Below are positions 55,733-64,000 of a stretch of 64,000 nt of DNA, one piece after another (position 1 is the first letter of the stretch; each line of letters starts with the position of its first letter). Origin of the DNA: Dendrophyllia cribrosa (lineage: Eukaryota; Cnidaria; Anthozoa; Scleractinia; Dendrophylliidae); NCBI GenBank assembly GCA_024195265.1, contig JAJLRJ010000005.1:39084707-39148706 (forward strand), in the 5' to 3' direction. The translations under genes were made by a program, and so were the position numbers. Under the pieces are notes generated by a model. The model did no database searches. It was not told the DNA's origin and was given only the letters and a program-made list of their open reading frames with translations.

Positions 55733-56639
55733 TTTAAAAATTGTACCTACGTTGTATCGGTCCTTGCTTCTATAGTATATTTCACTTGTGAAACCGATCA
55801 GATCACTAGTTTGATCCAACGTACACCAGCAGGATTGTCCTTCACGGTTACTTGCTTGAACTTCTCAAATATCAAAGATGGCGGATTCAAGATCTCTGAA
55901 GATTAATGACATCATATGACGTCATCATCGACGCATGTCCAATTTATCATGTAAAGTACACAATGGGCTACTTATTTCTACCAGGAGCCTTTTCTACCTA
56001 TTTCAAAAACACCGAAACACAGAAAAAATCCCAAAGGGTGTCCCCCCCCCCCCCCCCCCCCCCCAATGTGGGATATGAAGGTGCTTCAACAACTGTAAAC
56101 TTAATCAAAGGGCTCTTAAAGCCATCTCGCTCGTTAATGCGAGAGAACGTAAGGTTAATAAAAAACAGCAGAAGAATTGATAGTGAATATAGTAAAGATG
56201 TTATAGGTAATATGTGAAGGTGTATTTTTTGGCGGGAGAAGTAGCATCACTTTAGAATGGGTTTGACGTGTATGTGTTCGCCCGTGTTTTGTTTGTGATA
56301 GTTGAGTCAAATATATATTATAATTTATCAGACAAATTGTGTGTTTTAGAGTTATCGTTTCATGAAGTGGAGCATTTTCTTTAAATGCTTCATCAAGCTT
56401 TCTCTTCAATGTTTTCACCTCTTCCGCTATAATATAAACAAAGCGTTTCGAAATGTCGATTAATAGGGAATCCCGAAACGTCGAGTTGGACATCGAGTTA
56501 AAAAATAAAATACTAAAATAAAAAAATATAATCGATAATTATTTTGACGTGAAAAATGGCGGGAAAATGGTGATCACGTGGTCATTTTGTCGATCGCGTC
56601 TGCTATGGGCACACTTATACAAAAAATATTGGCTCTGGA
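55733..56639. other. no clear gene; poly-C and short ORFs
   Basis: Poly-C at about 56042-56064. On the plus strand RALKAISLVNARERKVNK (about 56112-56170) is protein-like but has no start. The minus-strand ORF at 56155-56493 opens MSNSTFRDSLLIDISKRFVY with a coiled-coil-like EEVKTLKRKLDEAF. Neither is recognised. Confidence 0.3.
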
Positions 56640-57110
56640 CCGGGTAAACAGGACACCCCTCCTACAAGAGGTATAGTGTGTGTGCAAACTGTCCACAAAG
56701 GACGATATTGTCTCAGCAGGTCCTTCGCAGCCCGAAATAATAGGTTGTGCTGACCGGTTTTGGTTTGTGGATTTTTGTTAGAGTGTAGAAAATTGGTATT
56801 CTTGGCTGGTTAGGGGTTTGTGAAAACTATTTTTTGTCATGTCATCTATATGTTTGTCTTGGTGGAGTTGGGTGATTATGTCATTAACTCTATGTAATGT
56901 ATCAGTTACCATGGGCTTTTCAAGAGGTTGATAATGGTCTCTGTTGTTAAGTTGGACCTGGACCTCTTGAATTTTGTCTGTCGTACTAAGGATAACTGTA
57001 GTGTTGCCTCGGTGTGCTTCGAGAAAATCGTATGTCTATTTGGGCGATACTGAAACGCCGTACCGATTGCGTGAAAGAGTAAAGCGTCAGATTGTACGTA
57101 CGACATGTTA
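56640..57110 (-). pseudogene. Penelope-like reverse transcriptase fragment
   Basis: The minus strand reads TETIINLLKSP, then PIFYTLTKIHKPKP and, one frame over, RSAQPIISGCEGPAETISSF and VDSLHT. 'FYxLxKIHKPxPxGRPIxSGCxGPTExISxFVDxL' is the signature of Penelope-like RTs. Many stops and shifts. Opposite in orientation to the 54434-55630 remnant. Confidence 0.75.
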
Positions 57111-57506
57111 TAGTCATTATCAATCAGCTTACGATATTCATCACATTTAATTTTTTTGAGCGTTCTCTTCTCGGAAGATAGTAATAAATCCGTACCTAGT
57201 TAAAAGAATCAAGCTTTCACTTTATTCAGTTATATTTTTTCTATCCAACACAGACATTTTTTATGGGGTTTGAAGACCACTTTTTCGTGCGATTCTTGAC
57301 CAATTTCTCTAAAATTGTTTCTCTAATTAGATATATAAGTACCACCGAAAAACAATTGTTTACTCTCTTTTGTATTTCAACTGAAAAAGCCTAAACCGTT
57401 TTAACTAAGAATATTGTACTCCTATACTACGGTGTGCTGGATTTTTTTCGAGAAAATGGTATGTCCATTTGGGCGATAAACCGCCGTGCCGATTGTGTGA
57501 AAGATA
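57011..57506. repeat. 70-bp direct duplication, 420 bp apart
   Basis: CGGTGTGCTxxxxxxxxTCGAGAAAAT, GTATGTCxATTTGGGCGATA and CGCCGTxCCGATTGxGTGAA occur at 57011-57080 and 57431-57506, probably two copies of the Penelope coding region's start. Confidence 0.6.
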
Positions 57507-58079
57507 ATTAAGTCCGTAATAGTGCCCGATGACTGTCTTGAATCGAAATGCTCAAATCGCTTATAAAATGGTTGTTAAAATGCTTGCTTTGTCATTCAAT
57601 TCAGAACAACAAAATTTTACTTGTACACGAATATAACTGTAGAGAGGATTGCAGCAAACAAAAACTTCTACATTTACACAAAATAATATAGTTTGACTAA
57701 ATCAGCCAAAATCACGAGGTCCTTTGCATACTTTTGCATAATCAAAGCGCAATTTTTATCACCGTCAATACATTCTACCATGTACCTAAATTTAATAATG
57801 GCAATGATTCACTATTCCAAAATAGAGCAAAAGGCAAAGTCGTTCGCGTGATCGGTAATTTAAGATCAAAAGTTCATCAAATGATAACTAATACCATAAG
57901 AACTCAAAGCCATTCAATTAATAAATTCAACTTACTAATTACTCCTTTTTCATTCATTTCATTTATTTATTTTGTCATTAACCACATTAAAAATATATAT
58001 AATAATAATAATACAATACACTAGGAATTTATAATAACTTAAAAGACGATAGACTACAAAATGTTTAAGGTGGTAGTGA

Positions 58080-58133
58080 CAAGGAAGCCTATATAGAAGC
58101 CGGGGGCTTATGAACTATAGGCTTCCTGACAAT
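58080..58133. repeat. short perfect hairpin
   Basis: GGAAGCCTATATAG and CTATAGGCTTCC separated by a GAAGCCGGGGGCTT inner hairpin. Preceded by TTAAGGTGGTAGTGAC, like the end of a TTAA element. Confidence 0.55.
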
Positions 58134-58311
58134 ATAGAATACATTATACGAATTATGAGGACAGCATGAAAAACACAAATTTCAGTGCAAGCTCTTGTGA
58201 TATTCACTGGTTGAACAAGAGTGACAGGAGCAAAAGTAAAACGTCTCCATTCCTTTTAAAAATACACTGTGAAATTCTCAAACTGCGTTTCCCAAGAACA
58301 CACGTTTGACC

Positions 58312-58567
58312 TTGTCAATTTATAGCCTCAACGTAGGAAAATATTGAGCTGATTTTCACGAAAGTGGTTTGTTGCTCTCATTATGCGTCTCCATGTCTTA
58401 ATTCATAAACACTTCATTGCTTTGTTTTAAGTGTTACATGAATTCATGATGTACTGAAAGCTACAATTCCACGGCGATTTGATACAATGGAGATGCATAA
58501 TGAAACAAGCCACAAGCGCGAAAATCAGCTCAATATTTTCCTGAGTTGGCGCTAAAAATTGACATCC
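58312..58567. mobile_element. foldback MITE
   Basis: GTCAATTTATAGCCTCAAC, GGAAAATATTGAGCTGATTT and CATTATGCGTCTCCATG are mirrored by AGATGCATAATGAAACAAG, AAATCAGCTCAATATTTTCC and GTTGGCGCTAAAAATTGAC. A second inner palindrome involves TTACATGAATTCATG. Confidence 0.7.
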
Positions 58568-58609
58568 TTAGAATGATTCAATGAATTTGGAGATTGTATT
58601 AAACATTAA

Positions 58610-59059
58610 GTGATGCTCCACATAAGAACTACCGTAAACTTCATTGTTCTGCCGCACTGGCTCTTTCCCACATAGAATATCTTTGATTTTAAGAATAGAG
58701 GAGGGGCTGATGGTTTATAATTATATTTAAGTATAAAAATAAAGAAAATCCATTTGCGTCAAATAAATTTTGGGAAATGTTTGTGCTTAACCAATCAGAA
58801 TAGCAGAAGACAATAGCTAATAATTTTGCTTATTTGATGAAGTTCCTCAAATACAATATCTTTTAAAAATTGCATGTTGTTGGATTGGGTCTCAAATTAC
58901 TCGAAACCTTAAAATAATTAGACAAAATGCACCTTGAACCTTAACTTTTTAGCGGTTTTCGAGTCTAGGCCAATCAGATCACTAGTTGTAACAATGAAAA
59001 AAGTTGACATTCCATCGTGCATTGCGTTTCAGCACTTTCCTCCTTATGCGGATCATTAC
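58610..59059 (+). mobile_element. TTAA MITE, family K, copy 4
   Basis: TTAA at 58606-58609 and 59060-59063. Ends GTGATGCTCCACATAAGAAC and CTTATGCGGATCATTAC. Same interior as the other three copies. Confidence 0.85.
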
Positions 59060-59499
59060 TTAATTAATCTTCATGAGGACCAAGTTTTAAAAAAATTCAT
59101 CGATCGCTTTTTAATTCGTGACAATTTTAATAAGTGTAGGGTCAATTTTTGATATAAAAGCGAAATAACACTCCAGGCCAGTTCATATTCAAGCCAATAT
59201 TTCTGAAATTCAAACGGAGCGATTTCCTTGAGATTATCACTTAAGGTATTTGGATAGTATAAAATTCATTTAAGACCAAAATATTATTTCATCAAGTCTT
59301 GTAGACATAAGTTTTAATAACATTTCAAAATTGTTTTGTTTTTGTTGTATTTTAACACCTTAAAAGTTCACTGGAAATTTTCTTGAAAACGCTTCCACAG
59401 AAATTTGTAAAATTTTGTAGACCTTAGGACGAGTACGTCAGGTCGAAGTTCCAGAGAGCGTTTTCCAAAATTATCTCTTGATGACAAGTAATTCGGTAT

Positions 59500-59695
59500 T
59501 ATGTAAAATAGGGAGTGACGTCATAACGTTGCTATGGCAGCTCCGATTTCCATAAAACTAACCTCACCTGAAACTTTAATCTTTCTCTAGTACAGCTGTG
59601 GCAATCGATTTTCCGTTGTATCGTTTGTGGTGGTAAGCTAAACGGTATCGTCACTCAAAAACCCAGTCGAGCCACCTTAAAACTCGCCAGGATAC
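59500..59695. mobile_element. solo arm of the GGTGGCTCGACTGG element
   Basis: GTTGCTATGGCAGCTCCGAT, TAGTACAGCTGTGGC and CCCAGTCGAGCCACC then TTAA match the right arm of 50244-51658, about 75% by eye. No opposite arm is found, so this is a truncated or half element. Confidence 0.7.
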
Positions 59696-59967
59696 TCACA
59701 TTAAGGCATATTAAACGTGCATTGTAGCTGTCAACATTGTAGTTTTTAATTACATTATGTCATCATTGACAAAACCCGATTCACGTTAAATTAAAAATAA
59801 ATGTACAAATCTGGTACAAGTCAAATTTTACGGCACTTCAGTTCGATGATTCTAAAAACAAAACTATTTTCACGCTAAACTTTCCTTACTTTCACAAATC
59901 AAACTTCTATCAGTTCTGTCTTTCAGTTCCTGGCGTTTTCTTAGCGGTGATCTTTAATCCCGGGGTA

Positions 59968-60155
59968 TCTAATCGAACACAATCGTACCCTGAATCGAAC
60001 GATTGGTGTTTGATTGCGTTCGGCAATCGAACAACTAATTTGTGCGAGTTCGATTGTCGAACCAATCGAACAAAATCTAGCGCAATTGAATTGAACAACA
60101 TCGAACCCATATTAGAACAAAATCGAACGCAATCGAACCCAATCCGGTTCATACC
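59968..60155. repeat. cluster of AATCGAAC motifs
   Basis: At least a dozen (A/C)AATCGAAC-type words in both phases within 190 bp, for example AATCGAACACAATCG, AATCGAACGCAATCGAAC, GTTCGATTGTCGAACC. Irregular spacing, so not a simple microsatellite. Confidence 0.65.
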
Positions 60156-60764
60156 AGTGATCACAGCCATGGAGAAAGTTACACTACGGCTTTCCACAGC
60201 ATAGTGCTGAAGAACCAAATGGCGACTTAAAAAGTGGAAGAAACTTCTCCGTGAAATTGTTGCAAAACAATAAAAAAAAAAACTATACACATGTACGTGG
60301 ATCTATACACTTCACTATACTATGGAACCACTGCTACATTTCTTGCCGTTAAAAAGACCGAATAAATTGCTCAGAAATTTACGAAACCGGTTGGTCAACT
60401 TAAAAGCCTAGCTACGGTACGTGGTGCGATCAGGGACGTTTTGAAAAAGCTTCCATCGATTTCGCGAGTGTGACTTCTATGCACCACAGGGAAAACCCGA
60501 TTTGATGTCAAACAATGTTTCCGCAAAGTTAAAAAATCTGATTTAGGAGACTGGTTTTCTTTTTCGTACTGTTTTTGAATTCTATGGGATGTCGCTAGGC
60601 CAGAAAGCATGAAATCGCGTTTCCTGATATCTCATAAGTCCATCCAAGACCGCGACAAAAAACAAGCTTCGGTCAATATACAAACATTTCCCTACTTTAC
60701 AAACAAAGATGCATTTAACATTAGTCTATTGTATCAAAAGGATTTCAACAACTCATCTCATTAT

Positions 60765-62134
60765 CTCATCATTTAAATTTCTACAAATTTCCCTAGTCGG
60801 TAAAAAAAGTAGTACAGTTAATATTAATTTACAGCTGTCTCGAATTGAATCAGTGAATCCCATCACCTCAGAAGCTTGGGCGTGCCGCCTGCAAGCTAAC
60901 ATGAGGGAGCGGAGATCCCTATGTTCAAATCATTAATTGATACAAATTTCCGCAGTCGACAAATAAAGTTACAGTTAATGTTAAATTTACTGCTGTCTCG
61001 AATCAGTGAATCCCATCACCTCAGAAGCTTGGGCGTGCCGCCTTAAGCTTACATGAGGGAGCGGAGACCCCTATGTTTAAAACCCTAATTTATAAAAATT
61101 TCCCTGGTCGGCAAACAAAGTTACAGTTAATGTTAATTTACTGCTGTCTCGAATCAGTGAATTCCGTCACTTTAGAAGCTTGGGCGTGCCGCCTGTAAGC
61201 TTACATGAGAGAGCGGAGACCCTTATGTTTAAAACCCTAATTTATAAAAATTTCCCTAGTCGGCAAACAAAGTTACAGTTAATGTTAAATTTACTGCTGT
61301 CTCGAATGGATCTCATCACCTCAGAATCTTGGGCGTGCCGCATGTAAGCTTACATGAGGGAGAGGAGACCCCTATGTTTAAAACACTAATTTATAAAAAT
61401 TTCCCTAGACGACCAACAAAGTTACAGTTAATGCTGTCTCGAATCAGTGAATTCCGTCACTTTAGAAGCTTGTACGTGCCGCCTGTAAGCTTACATGAGG
61501 GAGCGGAGACCCCTATGTTTAAACCCTAATTTATAAAAATTTCCCTTGTCGGCAAACAAAGTTACAGTTAATGTTAAATTTACTGCTGTCTCGAATCAGT
61601 GAATTCCGTCACTTTAGAAGCTTGGGCGTGCCGCCTGTAAGCTTACATGAGGGAGCGGAGACCCTTATGTTTAAAACCCTAATTTATAAAAATTTCCCTT
61701 GTCGGCAAACAAAGTTACAGTTAATGTTAAATTTACTGCTGTCTCGAATGGATCTCATCACCTCAGAATCTTGGGCGTGCCGCATGTAAGCTTACATGAG
61801 GGAGAGGAGACCCCTATGTTTAAAACACTAATTTATAAAAATTTCCCTAGACGACCAACAAAGTTACAGTTAATGTTAAATTTACTGCTGTCTCGAATCA
61901 GTGAATTCCGTCACTTTAGAAGCTTGGGCGTGCCGCCTGTAAGCTTACATTAGGGAGCGGAGACCCTTATGTTTAAAACCCTAATTTATAAAAATTTCCC
62001 TTGTCGGCAAACAAAGTTACAGTTAATGTTAAATTTACTGCTGTCTCGAATGGATCTCATCACCTTAGAACCTTGGGCGTGCCGTGCCGCCTGTAAGCTT
62101 ACATGAGGAAGCGGAGCCCCTATGTTAAAAACAC
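60765..62134 (+). repeat. 149-bp satellite, about 9 monomers
   Basis: Monomer: CTAATTTATAAAAATTTCCC, TAGTCGGCAAACAAAGTTAC, AGTTAATGTTAAATTTACTG, CTGTCTCGAATCAGTGAATT, CCGTCACTTTAGAAGCTTGG, GCGTGCCGCCTGTAAGCTTA, CATGAGGGAGCGGAGACCCC, TATGTTTAAAACC. Two variants alternate: one has ATCAGTGAATTCCGTCACTT, the other ATGGATCTCATCACCTCAG. Divergent monomers continue after the inserted Harbinger element (62815-63015). Confidence 0.9.
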
Positions 62135-62137
62135 TAA

Positions 62138-62811
62138 GGGGGTGTTCACATGGGAAAACTCGCACCGGCGCGAGTTTCATACCGGGATGACTTCGTGATT
62201 TCGTATCGTGTTTACATGATGACTGGGTCATTTCATACCATGTTTACATGAAAACTGAATCAAGCGGTTTCATTGAACTCGATGGTTCGACCTTTCCAAA
62301 ATCAGTTTCCCATTTTTCTCCAAGAGACTTCCGGATGTGCTCCCACAAAAGAACTTCGTCAGAATCCCATTCTATACCTTCGCCAAGTTTTTGACGTTTA
62401 TAATTTCGTACTGCTAGAAGCAACGCGTCAGTTTTTTCATCATCCCACGTCCAACGTGTTGAAGCTGACGAAGCCATCTTGCGTGAGCTAGTATCGTCTA
62501 TGGAAATGCAGACTTCTGAGGAAAGTTTTCAAATAAACCCAAAATATCGGCAAAGTCATATTTCTAGTACCTGCAATCCGATTTCACACCGAAACGAGTG
62601 GTCGTTTCGCGACATGATACCGTTGCGAAATCTCGTACCGGAGTGAAATTCTCGCCCCGGTGCGACAACCGGGGTGAACTCACGCCGGGGCGACTCGCAC
62701 CGGCATGACATTTTGTGGTGGTATCATGTAAACAAATGTAGAGCCATAAGAGGGAACCGGAGTGAACTCGCCCCGGCGCGAAAGTCGCCCCGGTGTCATG
62801 CAAACACCCCC
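62138..62811. mobile_element. PIF/Harbinger element (TAA duplication) in satellite
   Basis: TAA at 62135-62137 and 62812-62814. Ends GGGGGTGTTCACATG and CATGCAAACACCCCC. Sub-terminal regions are rich in CGGGGCGAGT/ACTCGCxCCGG words in both orientations. It carries a Myb/SANT-like ORF but no transposase. The precise TAA and the uninterrupted satellite on both sides show a clean insertion. Confidence 0.88.
62244..62477 (-). CDS. Myb/SANT-like DNA-binding protein of Harbinger element, truncated
   Basis: 77-codon ORF opening MASSASTRWTWDDEKTDALL, then LAVRNYKRQKLGEGIEWDSD and LLWEHIRKSLGEKW. The W-x-W-x-x-E-x-x-x-x-L-L pattern with a second Trp (WDSD) and the LGEKW third helix is a Myb/SANT-like (MADF-type) DNA-binding domain as in the second protein of PIF/Harbinger elements. 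The domain is open from its start; the longer C-terminal part of autonomous relatives is missing. May be non-autonomous cargo. Confidence 0.65.
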   Translation of the reverse strand: MASSASTRWTWDDEKTDALLLAVRNYKRQKLGEGIEWDSDEVLLWEHIRKSLGEKWETDFGKVEPSSSMKPLDSVFM

Positions 62812-63120
62812 TAATTTATACAAATTTCCCTAGACGACAAACAAAGTTACATTCCTGTCTCAAATGGATCTCATCACGTTAGAAGCTTGAACGCGTCGCT
62901 TATATAAGTTAGTAGAGATCCTTGTCTACAAACTAAGTTACAGTCTACTGCCATGAATGGTTTTTTATCTCCTCAACACGCCAGAAGCTGAAGCACGCCG
63001 ATTAAGAGCTAAATGAGTATTTCAATTTTGGGATCTCCGCTTTTGTTCTATAGCCATACAGACGGAATGATTTGATCAGATTTTGTCGAATAAAAAGCAA
63101 CTGCGTAAGGCTTAAGTCTA

Positions 63121-63371
63121 TCCAGGGCGTGCGTTTCTCAAAGCTACAGAAAACGTTTCGGGCCCGAAAAGCGATGTTATGTGCAAAATGTTTACCGACA
63201 AATATCCAATATTTGTTGCTTTTGGAAGCTAAACAATAAAATCTCACGTTAACTGCACAGGTTGGGTTGGTTTGCTGGCTAACAACTTCAACACCATCCG
63301 TTAGAAACTGAATTTAATAAATAGCTTTCGGGCCCGAAATGTCTTCGGGAGTTTTGAGAAACGCAACCAGG
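63121..63371. mobile_element. MITE, GCGTTTCTC ends with CGGGCCCG
   Basis: CCAGGGCGTGCGTTTCTCAA and TTTCGGGCCCGAAA are mirrored by TTTCGGGCCCGAAA and TTTTGAGAAACGCAACCAGG. Target duplication unclear. Confidence 0.65.
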
Positions 63372-63816
63372 AATCAAACTTGAGAATACTAATCTGCATA
63401 AATGACGTCATGAGCGTGATACATTTTGGCGGGAATTCACAGATTTTTGGCGGGCTTGTATTTGACTCAGTATAAAGGATCTGTCGTCTGTCGTATTTTT
63501 TGTAATTTCAAATGATTCTTATAAAATCGAAAATCGAATGCTAAGGACTTACAGGATTTCGCTTCAGTTATTCGCGGACTTGAAGCATTTTGTAAAATGA
63601 TGTTTGTGCGAATTCCTAAAAAGCTTACAAGTATTCCGACCTAATGTTTATCCGTCGTCCGCCTGCATGGCAGGATTAATTGTGCCTGATCAGGTAAAAT
63701 TCCCTGCGGCAGAGGTTTCTCCTTAAATCTGCTCAAAATGCCGACCATCAAAAATAAAACATCATCTACATACCTTCCTTTGAAGCCTCGGTTCTATTTC
63801 TTTGTCAGTCACTTAC
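63372..63816. other. intergenic, TATA-like element
   Basis: GACTCAGTATAAAGGATC at about 63461 is preceded by two TTTGGCGGG boxes (63425, 63448). These are E2F-like (TTTGGCGGGA), a possible plus-strand promoter; no ORF follows within the window. Confidence 0.3.
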
Positions 63817-63856
63817 CGCTACGGCCGCCGTTTTCCTCGTTTGGATCGCTAACCAT
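63817..63856 (-). CDS. possible first coding exon, minus strand
   Basis: ATGGTTAGCGATCCAAACGA and onward encodes MVSDPNEENGGRS and ends AGCG|GTAAGTGAC, a perfect donor. CpG is more frequent here than nearby, and CACGTG lies just upstream. Downstream exons were not identified, so this rests on one donor and a short open stretch. Confidence 0.25.
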
Positions 63857-64000
63857 TACACGTGTTACACATTTCAATTCTTTGTGAAACATCATTCAAA
63901 TAAACTTTCACTGGATAGATCGACGCACAAGTGACCAATAAATGCTAATCAAGTCAATTAGAACCCAAGCATGGCGATAAAACGCGATAAACATCGGAAA

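Noticed and set aside
56155..56493. MSNSTFRDSLLID... ORF as a gene
   Set aside because: A short coiled-coil-like start followed by low-complexity sequence, no splice signals or homologues that I can name; kept only as a note.
59910..60290. 126-aa minus-strand ORF and its 85-aa plus-strand shadow
   Set aside because: Both are produced by the AATCGAAC repeat cluster (repeating NRTxSNP-like peptides).
1..64000. tRNA, rRNA or snRNA genes
   Set aside because: No cloverleaf with A and B boxes or conserved rRNA block was recognised by eye; a covariance scan could still find one.

Overview
The window is nuclear DNA of a multicellular eukaryote, most likely an anthozoan cnidarian and probably a stony coral. 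It is AT-rich, has GT-AG introns, few genes, and very many small inverted-repeat transposons, Penelope-like and non-LTR retroelement remnants and satellites. The gene content (DRAM/TMEM150-type membrane proteins, a TRIM-NHL relic) is metazoan. The coral assignment is my inference from repeat families that look familiar. There are no operons, no CRISPR array, and I recognised no tRNA or rRNA gene.

The only clear protein-coding content is a small cluster of DRAM-family genes (Frag1/DRAM/Sfk1 six-helix membrane proteins). Two two-exon copies lie on the minus strand (DRAM-A 4336-6904, DRAM-B 10119-12909). One lies on the plus strand (DRAM-C 23995-30967, with a 6.1-kb intron full of transposons). 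A decayed first exon of a fourth copy sits at 15474-16016 and is split by a 165-bp hAT-like MITE with an intact 5-bp duplication. Exon 1 carries the first three helices and exon 2 the last three; the intron position and phase 0 are identical in all three complete copies. DRAM-A has a 1-nt frameshift that replaces its C-terminal tail.

Weaker gene evidence: a three-exon 73-residue plus-strand ORF with matching splice phases (33646-36074); a GT-AG-bounded minus-strand exon (31489-31697); a possible minus-strand first exon (63817-63856); a frameshifted exon-like relic (9463-9778); and a TRIM-NHL pseudogene (17440-18370).

The rest is repeats. From left to right: small MITEs and a 37-bp minisatellite (0-4.3 kb); the DRAM-A/B block with intronic foldbacks (4.3-13 kb); direct duplications, the split DRAM relic and foldback MITEs (13-20 kb); a PIF/Harbinger element with a TTAA element nested in its transposase (21-23 kb); DRAM-C with a LINE broken by an AT-rich insertion and a Crypton-related insertion in its intron (24-31 kb); a candidate small gene with hAT, Tigger-like and poly-G-ended MITEs (32-36 kb); old AT-rich repeats (36-42 kb); satellites with a higher-order unit (42-48 kb); a 1.4-kb double-foldback TTAA element (50-52 kb); two Penelope-like remnants (54-57 kb); and a 149-bp satellite with a second Harbinger element inserted (60-63 kb).

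The most striking pattern is that at least eleven foldback or MITE copies, from seven TIR families, sit at TTAA target duplications. That suggests sustained Kolobok- or piggyBac-type activity. One of them carries what looks like the start of a THAP zinc finger.
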